Position numbers and translations under genes: made by a program. This document shows positions 36,605 through 46,119 of a stretch of 60,000 bases of DNA, in pieces. The stretch covers positions 12,650,001 to 12,710,000 of the forward strand of contig OU612072.1 in NCBI GenBank assembly GCA_914767715.1. Direction: 5' to 3'. This DNA comes from Membranipora membranacea (Eukaryota > Bryozoa > Gymnolaemata > Cheilostomatida > Membraniporidae). A model generated the notes under the pieces. That model made no database searches. It was not told the DNA's origin and was given only the letters and a program-made list of their open reading frames with translations. Every line of letters starts with the position of its first letter. The stretch's first letter is position 1.

Positions 36605-36898
36605 TATTATAATTATGTTTGACAAAGGCTCTGAGAATAATCGCCAGTGATACCGACCCAGTATTAACGTTTGACATGCTACCATCTGGTCGGTTTCGTG
36701 CTGTAAAAGCACGTATAAATCTGAGGCGTAACTGTTTCCGTGCCATTGCAATTAATACATTGAACAAATAAATCTTAGTCTATGCTTTTTCCACTTTTAT
36801 TTTTTTTGTATTTATACCTGCATTTTACAGTTTTATCAGCAGACCAGCAATTTTATTTATCAGTAGTGATATAATAAAGATACATACATACATACAAG
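36605..36898 (+). mobile_element. LINE 3' tail with ACAT repeats
   Basis: A short plus-strand frame ends LPSGRFRAVKARINLRRNCF, like the very C-terminus of CR1/L2-type reverse transcriptases. A non-coding segment and ACATACATACATACA at 36882-36896 follow. It is absent from the matching position in unit B. Confidence 0.55.
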
Positions 36899-37152
36899 AG
36901 AGAGTCTGCAGCCAGAACTCGCCATCTATTCACTGAACACAACCCTAACCTCACAATAGTTGGTTAGCAGAATTATTTACGTACTCTGTTTATCAGTGTT
37001 AACCGTTAACAGTTTTATGTTATATTTGGAGCTTTTTCTGCTGGACCATTTGCGCTATAAAGTGAATTGCTTGTCTGAAAATCTTTCTGTGTGAACAAAA
37101 AATAATTCATTTATGATCTGAATAACTTGCCTTTGTAGCAATCTGCAGTAAA

Positions 37153-37273
37153 ATGGACAGCGGTGTACAAAAAATGTTAGCTGTGATATATATGATCATC
37201 TCAACATATTATTGCCTTACTGAGCGCCGATCTATACTTCAGCATCGAAAATAATACAGCTCTCTCAAATCCA
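37153..37273 (+). pseudogene. Frame-broken signal-exon copy
   Basis: Starts MDSGVQKMLAV like its relatives, but five bases are deleted in the hydrophobic core relative to 11090-11215. This shifts the frame before the preserved GTAAGT donor. Confidence 0.65.
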
Positions 37274-37442
37274 GTAAGTAGAATTTAATGGAATCTTAAG
37301 AAAGCCAGTAGCAGAGCTAGCCTGTCTTGACAAACTTTTCACAACATACCAAACCCACCCAAAGAGCCTTTGGTGGCCTCTTTTAGGATTACAGATAGTA
37401 GTCAAAGCAGTTTGGGTGTCTCATAAAATATATTGCATATAC

Positions 37443-37448
37443 TATAAA
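37443..37448 (+). promoter_or_regulatory. TATA box candidate for the prepropeptide gene
   Basis: TATAAA lies 85 bases upstream of the ATG at 37533, leaving room for a leader of about 55 bases. It sits in sequence shared with other repeat units (near 34167 and 10905), so it may be a general feature of the family. Confidence 0.35.
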
Positions 37449-37532
37449 CACAGCCTCATCATAGAAATCTTCTGGTCATAATCGTTGGAATGAGTGAGCC
37501 ATTTTATTATGAACTTTATTAACCACCGATCA

Positions 37533-38611
37533 ATGATCAACTCAACACTGATTATTATCGCCTTACTATGCATCAATCTACACATCAGCGTTGAAAACAC
37601 AAGTTTCTCTCTAACACGGTACGTAAAATTCGGATCTAAATACCCTTGAGCGGCGAGGACGTGGTCCCTCAAAGCTCGTTCGCCAAAGCTGTTTCAAAAA
37701 TATGCAGTAGCAGACTGTTAACCATCCCCAATCCAAAAAGCTTTTAGTGTTATTTTTGGGGAACACGAGACCGTTGATGGAGCATATGGTTTCAGAATTG
37801 TAATTGCAAATGTGACCAAAGACATCACCATGTGCTCTGGGGACAAAAGTGGGAAGGAGAAAAGGGTAAGGAATTTGGGGACTCAAACAATGTACGTTAC
37901 CTAACACTTATATCACAGACATCTCCTGCTCTCAATGGAGCAACAACTTCTTGGTTCACCTATTGGTTGACCTTGTATGACCTTTGTATGACCTTGATGA
38001 CATCACATCCTCCTGTTAGTTAAAAATAAAATGTATATGCAACAAAAACTTTCATTGATCCGAAGTAAAAAAAAATTATAAAAAATCAAATACCACTTTG
38101 GTTCAGTGAGGCTTTGTTGATGCCTACAAGGCAATTTCACAAACTTGGCCCACCGACAATGATGTATATCATGGTGTGCACTGACATTATATTACCAGTG
38201 TAAATAGATTTAATTTAAGTTAAATGTAACAATATAACCCGGTGCACTTGGGTGAAACACTGCTGGAGGGCCATAAGATAGATGCGGGGGGGGGAAGAGT
38301 CCTGGGCTATGAATCAATCTATCTCCATATAGTAGTATAGTAGCATCACAGTAAAATGGCTCACAACAAATGATGCCCAGCTGTATACTGTAAGAGCTGG
38401 GGCTGACACTACAGAAATCTAGTATAAATCATTTTCAGTTTGACACTTTACACACCGGTTAATCAACAGGATTTCATTCGCCAATAATTTTTTTTATCTC
38501 TACTTTCAGAATGTAACGTTACCATCGATTCCTGGATGTGAGGTAACGAGAGCTATCAGAACTTGCTGTGGAGTTAATCCAAGGCTGCAATGTCAATGTG
38601 TAACAGACTGA
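37533..38611 (+). CDS. Secreted cysteine-rich prepropeptide, three exons
   Basis: Exons are 37533-37618, 37796-37865 and 38510-38611. All junctions are GT/AG, and phases 2 and 0 keep one open frame of 85 codons. Exon 1 (residues 1-28) is a signal peptide starting MINSTLIIIALL. Exon 2 (residues 29-52) is a propeptide with an NVT glycosylation site at N34, Cys42, and KEKR at 49-52 ending exactly at the junction, a furin/prohormone-convertase type site. Exon 3 (53-85) would be the mature 33-residue peptide, with cysteines 62, 71, 72, 80 and 82 (C-x8-CC-x7-C-x-C). The odd cysteine count could mean a free thiol or a dimer. The family is unrecognised; a hormone, defence peptide or toxin-like product is possible. 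The exon 2 relic at 4549-4594 shares this reading frame. Confidence 0.6.
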
Positions 38612-38957
38612 TTTTTGATTGATGTTCAATTCAAAGATAATTGAAATCGTTCTTAAAACGTCTTTCTAACTAAAGTTGTTCGTTATTGAAGACTCGGAAT
38701 CGCTTTGAATTTGTTCAGTATGAAAATATAGCATAACTACTGCAGAACTAACTGCTTGACTATGTGTTTCTTTTCTACAGTCTTTGCAGGCTTGTGGGCA
38801 TGAGTTAGCCTGACCGCATTGATATAAAATATTTTATGGGTGAGGGGTATATATCTGACCCTGAGCATGCGTATGGCTATTCATGTATGGTTGCTGGACC
38901 GCATTTCTCATCTTTGATTGGTCCACAAGTTCAGAATCTAGAATAGCTGATACTTTT

Positions 38958-39070
38958 AAGGTTATGATACCAGCGTTGTACGATTTTGACATTTTGTATA
39001 TCGTTGGAAAGCTAATCAAACACTGATTCTGAAAAATATTGGTTTCAGCATGACGTCATGTCATGGCGTT
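38958..39070 (+). mobile_element. Solo arm related to the foldback element
   Basis: AAGGTTATGATACCAGCGTTG and the following ~45 bases match the arm ends at 30709 and (inverted) 21050 and 31693. Beyond that the sequence diverges. It includes TGACGTCATGTCATGGCGT, which recurs near 48177. No opposing arm was found within 1 kb. Confidence 0.5.
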
Positions 39071-39079
39071 GTGCTATTT

Positions 39080-42000
39080 TGATAAAAGGCAGGATAATCG
39101 TCTTTTAGGAGGATTTTTTAGGATGATGTGGTGCAGATACAATGGTTCATATCATACTTTCAACTGCATAATGTTTACAAGAAGCCTCTGAAGCACCAAT
39201 GAGGGGCAATTTCTGGATCCTTTGGCATTAAGCATCAGAGGAAAAACTATCTTTTTTCTTACCTCAATGATTAACAAGATAGCTGGGGGTTCCCCTATAG
39301 GAGGGGGGCAACTAATACGCCATTTCCTGGTTAACCCCCAATAAGTTAGAAATAAACATTTTAGTAAGTACAGTAAGTTGCTGGAGAACAGCATGGGCAG
39401 GGCAAGAACTTTATAGGAGGAAATTCGGCCTCGATACTTTAGAAAAGGCGGAAAATTTAGCACCAACTACACATGCACCCAAGTCACCTTTCACACACTG
39501 AGAAATATAGTAACATAAGGTAGTATTTTAGGGCGGGAGGGTGGGAATTGTGAAAAGACGACTTGTCACTTCAGTTGTCTAGAATGAAAGGGATGAGAAA
39601 AACCCGCGAACTGACGAGATAAGTATATTTGCATAAACTCGCTATAAGGTGCGCCGTGGTACGGGATAATGCTTTAGGTAAGATAAGATAACTACAAAGT
39701 ATGAAGCTCTGAGGCCAGATTAAAGCTAGTAAATTTTACAAGTTAATAACTGAGCCTTGTCACATTGCTCAAGAAAAAATGAGTTCTTTAGGTGTAAAAA
39801 ACTCTGTATTTTTATCGTTGGTTATTAGCTTATTTAGGTTGCTTTGCGGATATCAATGCACCTGGTGACAGCAGAAGTTTTTGAGATTTTGAGGTCCATA
39901 GAAATTGATTCATATTCCAAGGTCAAGCCAAGAATTGACAACTCGGCATGATCTATTAAGGGACCTCCACATGAAAACCTGGTGAATGAGAAAATTAAAT
40001 TTACTTAGGGTATACGAGAGAGCATCAACTGCAGGTTATTGCAAGTCAGCAGTACCGGTGACTTGATCGATAGTCTTGCATGATTAATGTTAGAGCACCA
40101 AAGCACCACAAACAATTGTAGTGGTTTTCTAGTCTTAAATAACTTTGGATAGCATGTAACGAAAGATTATGAGGCAAAAATGCTCATGGCTGTTAGCCGA
40201 TAGATGGAAGAACAAATTTTTTTTTCCTCTAAGTTTTATGATATGGATTGTATCGTAACATATCGGATTCTTTTTGCATTATCTAACACTATCTGGGAAA
40301 TGGCCCATAAATACCAATAGTTTGATGATTGTGAATGTACTAGGCCACTTTTGCATTTAGGGTCTCATAGCAACCATGTAATTTCCTGGTCTGCTATAGC
40401 CTGATGGACTCCCTGTACACATAGTCTGAGGACCATACTGTCCGGTAAAGGCAAACGTCAAGGTCATATTCTCTTCTCTACAGCCAAAAACTTAGGATAA
40501 GCTTTATTTTTTAATTTTTTACTCCATATCAGAAAGTTTAATGCCCTGAAGTGAAAATAATTGTAAAATTGTCTTACAAAAAAGAAATAAATTGAAAAGA
40601 AAAAATAGACTGGAGCTCTCATGATAACGAGGCATAAAAATGATCTCAAAAAGTAATATTTATTGCTTTTACGACTATATTAGTGTAATCTCCAACATAT
40701 TTGCAACCCATTGTAAACTTTACTGCAATTCAATATAATGCACTTAGGCATGTTTGAAATGCTTGAGATGATTTATCAATCTGTCTTCATTTGAACTTGA
40801 TATTTGAAATTAGTTGTATGGGCATAAGGTGTCCTTTACCATTGTGGATGCACAAGCGGCAACTACTCTCACCCATAAAACAACTGGAATGAGAGCTACA
40901 AAGGTTACCTATGGCTCATGTGTAAATATCACAGCATGATAGACATAGTTAACTGGTCTTGTGATCACAGTTACTTCATGAGGTATGGAGGCTGGTGGTT
41001 GAAGTTTAGGGCGACCACTCTATGTAACATCTATTAAAACAAGTAATAACAATGACATATACTTTTTAGTATGCGGGAAAAAGCTATACTTAGCCTCGCA
41101 GGCTGCCACAACTAAATTGCATGGCTATAAGGATAGGCTTTACAAAAAGTATAATTCATAATGTAACATGTCATGCACATGCGACCGACTTTGATGACTT
41201 TGTACATCATAATTTTCATGAGAGACAAATCTCAGTTATAGAGGTTACTTACCTATGACTATGGGTAAATATTGAAACATATGACATACAGTCTACTGGC
41301 CTAGTGATCACAGAGACATTACTGTGACATTGTTTCTTGCAAGAAAATATCCCGTTGGAGGAACCAGCTCTTTGTTCACCACTATCTTAGACACGGCTAA
41401 CCAGGTGGATACAGTGCTGCTGGTGACTGTTTTATTGATTACTGTAGACTAGGTTACAAAGATAAGGTCTTGTTGCTTCAGCTGCTAAATACTAACTGAC
41501 TAGACTCTGCTCATGTTCAGTTATTGGAAGCATTATATAATATGATACTGGCTGATGAAACAGGAAACATGGAAGATTCTAGATTGGTTTGTAAGAGTTA
41601 AAATCAGTTATTACAAGCATATTATGGTACTGGCTGATGAAATATTCTAGGTGGGTTTGTCAGAGTTAAAATCAGTTATTAAAAGCATAGTATTATTAAA
41701 ATTAGAAAAGTTACTATTAATGATAAAATGGGAAGACAACTCATGATACATGAATTTATGAAACTCTATTTTAAATGTTCAGCTGTGGTGGAAGATCCAC
41801 CACAATATCAACAATGAGACGGCCAAACTTCAGAAAAAACAGGTTCATTTCCATGTTTTGAATTCATCCTTCTCTATGTGTAGATGTTTTGTATTGCAAT
41901 ACATAGCTGTTCAGTTATAGAAACATTCATCTTCCCATCTCCCACACTGACATCGAGATTGCACTATTAACCTGTGTATCTCTGATCGTTAGAGATAGTA

Positions 42001-42990
42001 GCAGTACCAAACATGTACTTACCCCTAATTATTAAACTTGGACACGGGTTGTCACACCAAATTTTTTGTGATGGTACTCACGCTAAATGAATTAATTCAC
42101 TCTCAAAGATATATATCTATATATATATATAAACATGTATATACAATATTATATCACATGATCATTGTGCTCATCCCCAGTAACTAAATTAGCACTCCAG
42201 ATCTTACATTGGCTTACATCAGACTATACTATTGTAAATGCGTATTTATTTTCACTTTTCTGAAACTCTTCTAACAACAACTAGCCCTATACTTTAACTC
42301 AAACTACTACTGCCACTCAGAGAGATGTGTGCTAATTGAATTCTCTACAGCTGACTTATTGAGGCTATTATCCCAGCAATGAACTAGTTCATTGATCCCA
42401 GAATGGTCACCAATTGTTCTAACGAATTGCACCAACTTATTGAAAAATCAGGGTATGAAATCAGTGGACTAGTTAAAATGGTGAGGTTTACAGGCGTTGC
42501 TAGTAAGAAATAAACATGTCATGTCTAAGCCATTTATTTCACTCCTTGATTTTGACAATCAGTTTCTGCAAATAGTTTGATCATGAGGTGACAATGCAGG
42601 TTTGAGCTACAGAATTCAGTGAGCACACATTTCCCTGAGTGGCAGCAGAATCTTAAGTTTCGACAATTCTCTTTATGTAATACTATAGGCCTAATGTGAT
42701 GAATACTTGACACTTTTGTCACCAACAGCTCCTGGTTTACACCAAGACCTTCCCACCAGAGCCCTATAAGATACATGTTCTGTTTTGCTGCAAAAAGGAT
42801 AAAAATGGCCAGAATGTACGAGTTCCACATTTCTGTCAACTTTATTGCATCACCTGCCACGAGTGTTGGATGTAAGAGCATTGACCAAAAACAGATGCCA
42901 ATTTAGAAACTTTCCCGGATGTAGATTTCTTTATGATAACAACGGGTATTCATTAAATTCAATAAATGTGTTATTTGTGCTATTCACTCA
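39080..42990. other. No gene recognised; degenerate local duplications
   Basis: A segment at 40897-40990 (GAGCTACAAAGGTTACCTATG... ending in GATCACAG) recurs in diverged form at 41235-41330. A second direct repeat (GGTACTGGCTGATGAAA, then GAGTTAAAATCAGTTATTA) occupies 41518-41690. A minus-strand frame at 42534-42720 is cysteine-rich but lacks a convincing acceptor. Confidence 0.4.
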
Positions 42991-43000
42991 GTTCTAGAAG

Positions 43001-43098
43001 TGACTACCTGAGCCAAGAAGATCAGTAAACATAAATGGCTGTGGATGTGACAACCTGAGCCAGGAGTGTCATTAAATAATATATGGCTGTGGATGTCT
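43001..43098 (+). repeat. ~50-bp tandem duplication
   Basis: GTGACTACCTGAGCCAAGAAG...ATGGCTGTGGAT is followed immediately by a diverged second copy ending ATGGCTGTGGATGT. Confidence 0.7.
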
Positions 43099-43551
43099 TT
43101 CAGGGTTGTGTTTGAGGGATCAGGAGAACTGTTGGTTGGCGCCGTTCATATTGACTTTGACTGTCATAGATTGTCATAGTTTTAACATATAAAATGTACT
43201 TTTTCACTACCTCTTCTTCCCAAAAACCTACTACTAAACTGGAATAATAATGATACAAGCACTTGTTTTGAGTATTTAACAATTTATTTCTTACATCATT
43301 CAAATACTTTGCATTATAGAATGGAATCAGTGTGTGTTTATTCTTCAGTCTTCTGGTACATCTCATCTTCTTTCTAAAAATTCATGAGACATTATTGACA
43401 GAATTAGAAGTTACAAGTGATACTAGTAATTGCACAAAAGGTCAATGGTATAGGTTTCATTATCTCTCTTAATATTGGAGTGAAAGAACACGTAGGCACA
43501 AGAGACACTTATTGGCTAAGGGACTTAAGCACAATTTATGTAAAAACCTAG

Positions 43552-43813
43552 CTTTTAAAATCTTGCCAAGGGCTGTGTATGTCACGGTTCATGAAAACAC
43601 AATGTATGTTAAGCCGCCTCAAGTTGGACAACGTGAGAGCATCTGCTGTAATTCAAAATCTCAAAAAAGATTGACCATGCTCAGATACGAGGTTCAACCG
43701 TATACCTTGCCTACAGGGGAAGTCAACCACAGAGGTTTTAAAGTTTACTGTTTACACAAAAGAATTTAAGTTTACTGATGTGAAAGTTGATTTATGTATA
43801 TCATCAAAATAAA
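43552..43813 (+). CDS. Candidate terminal exon with poly(A) signal
   Basis: After an AG at 43550-43551 an open plus-strand frame runs to TAA at 43767-43769 (about 72 codons). It contains a PPQVGQRESICCNS segment and ends VYCLHKRI. An AATAAA follows at 43808-43813. Composition looks coding, but there is no ATG near its start and no upstream exons were identified. The acceptor is weak. Function unknown. Confidence 0.28.
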
Positions 43814-44184
43814 TAGTTAATGTTTGTTTATTTCTGAGTAGTCAAGTTATATATATAATTATATTATATTGTATATAATATGATATATCTTCTGAAAACG
43901 TAGCCATAATCTATAAGATTAGAATCATGTTACCCGTAACCCCTTGCATTGATCATATTAATTCTTATTCATCAATCAATGTGCATTTTATGACATTCGA
44001 AGCTCATGATCATTTGTTCAACTTACATTATTTACAGCTATTCATCAAACATCCAATAAATTGGTCCGTCTATAATATTAAAAAAATTGGGCAATTACAG
44101 CAAATGCAATCAATTCCAAAAATAAGTCAAGAAATACAACTTCCATGGTACATTAGTCCCGAGTGATGAAGACAAGCTCATAAT

Positions 44185-45776
44185 TTATATGGATTTGATA
44201 TCTTTTAAGTTTTCATCCTGCCACCTGCTATATTGCTCCAGGTAAGAGAGTTGACTAATCAGATTCTGAAATAAGTGGGCCCATGCTTGGGCCATAACAA
44301 TGAGCAGAGATATCCACTGCCAAGTAGTGAAGAAAGATCTCAGCCAAAATTCCTTCAGTTTTGAATTGGGGCAGTCAATTATGATATTGTCAAATGGTTT
44401 ATTCTTATAATCATTATACTCACACAGCCATTTGTGCAGTCAAGAAGCGCAGCACTGATCAAAGTATCAGGACATAATTTATCACATGCCACCAGGTTTG
44501 GAGTGCACTCATCTACACAATCAGAATCCGCTACCACTGCAGGCCCTATAGAAAATAAGTGACACATCAGAGCTCATGGTTACTTGTAATAATAACTGAA
44601 TGACCAGATAACCAAGCCATGTTATGTCCAGTCCTATATAAAACTTGAGTCAAAGGTACAGTCATTTCATTTTTGCTAAACCTACCTGCTTTAGGTGGTA
44701 ACAATATTGCTGATGAAATTCAATTATGTAATTGAAATCTACTGTGTGTCCAGAATAATTGCAGGTGATGTCTTGATCATTTTGTATAAGTATAACAATG
44801 CTAGTCACAATGTCTACTACAAAGGCTACAGTTACTATGAGCAAGGAATTGAAAAGATGGGTGCATAATGTATAAACATTGTTGTATACTGCCCAATTAC
44901 TGTGTTTCCATATATCGGTTTGAAACCAGTTTTAAGCCTGATCGATACATGGGATCAGCATTTAAGTCAACTTTCGCATGTACTGAAAGAAATTTCTTGA
45001 TGCGAATCCAGGTACTGTTTTGAATGCGGCGTGGCTGAATGGTTAGCGCGCTTGCACAAAATGACTTCAAGGGATATTGACGCAGGAGGCCCGGGTTCAA
45101 GTCCCGGCTGTGGCAGATGTTTTTCATGTTTATTCCATCCCGGAAATCGTTAGCATTCATCATTCGAAATGGGAGTGGGCCACTCATTCGAGGCATGGAA
45201 CCATAGTGAATGCATCATACCAGGAGTTTGCATTATCAGCAACCTAATATTCACTTCCAATATCAAGAAAGTTGACTAAGATAAAGTTTTCAATCAGAAC
45301 TTTTAAAGCTGGTCACCATTTAAAAAACTCTAGGCAATGCAGACAGCGGATGAAAATCAATGACCAGATCAAGTGACATTTTAATTTTATGACTTCAGAA
45401 AGATATAGAAAGACATACAAAGACAACACTGGCTAGAACCACATATTAGTTTTATCTGGGTATAACAATAATATATGTAAATAAACCTTCATGAAGGAAG
45501 GCTATGACTTCATTTTTTGTCTATCATCTTATTCCTAAATCTATTAGCTTGTCAAATATCAGGATGCGAAAAAAACCAGTTCTTGTGCCAATAAATTTGC
45601 AAATTAAACGCAAATTAACTTCTAAACTCTTTCCTGCACTTTTTGTGATGGTTACTCAATAGTTTAAATAATTTAACATTACAGATATGAAATTACTTAT
45701 TGTAGTGTATATCTAAGTACTCACCATATAAGAGTACGGCAAGAGCGACGATAACAGCTAAGATTCTCGAATTCAT
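44185..45776 (-). CDS. Small secreted protein with three CX3C pairs, three exons
   Basis: Exons run 45776-45725, 44545-44424 and 44265-44185. Phases 1 and 0 keep a single 84-codon frame with GT/AG junctions throughout. Residues 1-23 are a signal peptide (MNSRILAVIVALAVLLYG...). Exon 2 carries cysteines 27, 31, 38, 42, 54 and 58: three CX3C pairs spaced by 6 and 11 residues, a pattern typical of disulfide-linked helices. Exon 3 adds a cysteine-free tail containing LSYLEQYSRWQDE, then TAA at 44187-44185. A TATA box sits at 45829-45822. The 1.2-kb first intron holds a tRNA-like SINE; the second is 158 bp. Exon 3 has a conserved copy at 54118-54171. Family unrecognised; extracellular role inferred from the signal peptide only. 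Confidence 0.65.
45028..45115 (+). mobile_element. tRNA-derived SINE head
   Basis: An A box TGGCTGAATGG (45032-45042) and a B box GGTTCAAGTCC (45094-45104) in a tRNA-like stretch ending GGCTGTGGCA. The T-arm pairs, but the acceptor strands do not, so this is not a working tRNA gene. It lies in the first intron of the small secreted protein gene on the opposite strand. Confidence 0.6.
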
Positions 45777-45821
45777 GATGATTCTCCAAATGACTTTAGC
45801 AGGTCCCATGAGTAATTTTCT

Positions 45822-45829
45822 CTTATATA
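45822..45829 (-). promoter_or_regulatory. TATA box of the CX3C protein gene
   Basis: TATATAAG on the minus strand, about 46 bases upstream of the ATG at 45776. A start site near 45798 would give a leader of about 20 bases. Confidence 0.55.
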
Positions 45830-45879
45830 CTCATATGACGCCAATATTGCTACATGCCTGATTCCTGATCTTAAATTCA

Positions 45880-46114
45880 GGTCTGTAGTTCAAGGGGAGG
45901 CAGAGAGGCACTGCCTCCCCTAGAAATCATAATACAGAAGCCTAAAAACACTATAATTGGATAATCAGAATCATAATGTCAGAATCAGCTCCGTTGGGAT
46001 TTCCATTTGCTAATTATTATGCCTTAAATTGCTTCGGGAAGAGCTTACAGGACCTCTCCTTGACGGGCCTCACACTTTTGCCTCCCCTATATGTTTTTTC
46101 TAAACTACGGCCCT
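45880..46114 (+). repeat. Dispersed element R1, copy 4
   Basis: Begins AGGTCTGTAGTTCAAGGGG with AGGCAGAGAGGCACTGCCTC just inside, and ends TTTTTTCTAAACTACGGCCCT. It is the best-preserved copy. Its plus-strand open frame (45976-46284) is not conserved elsewhere. Confidence 0.6.
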
Positions 46115-46119
46115 ATAAA

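Larger units (their letters stand above)
34740..37500 (+). repeat. Segmental repeat unit C (plus orientation)
   Basis: Homologous to unit B in direct tandem and to units A1 and A2 in reverse. It preserves the pre-insertion states of the MITE at 11783 (single TTAA at 36328-36331), the foldback at 13938 (GCCTCTAA at 34827-34834) and the SINE at 13218 (35250-35274). It contains its own inserted LINE tail at 36605-36898. Confidence 0.6.

Noticed and set aside
37796-37865. Alternative reading of exon 2 beginning NCNCKC
   Set aside because: Attractive because of three cysteines, but it needs a phase-0 first exon, leads to an early stop after exon 3, and is interrupted by TAA in the homologous relic at 4549-4594. 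The phase-2 frame is conserved instead.
42534-42720. Cysteine-rich minus-strand frame as a further exon of the CX3C gene
   Set aside because: No convincing acceptor with the needed phase, and exon 3 at 44265 already closes the gene with a conserved stop.
44662-44844. Hydrophobic minus-strand frame in the CX3C gene intron as an extra exon
   Set aside because: It could follow exon 1 in phase, but it ends in phase 0 and cannot join the cysteine exon without an immediate stop. No conserved copy exists.
45028-45115. Apparent tRNA gene (A and B boxes, T-arm)
   Set aside because: The acceptor strands do not pair and no anticodon arm of normal size fits, so it is a SINE head and not a tRNA.
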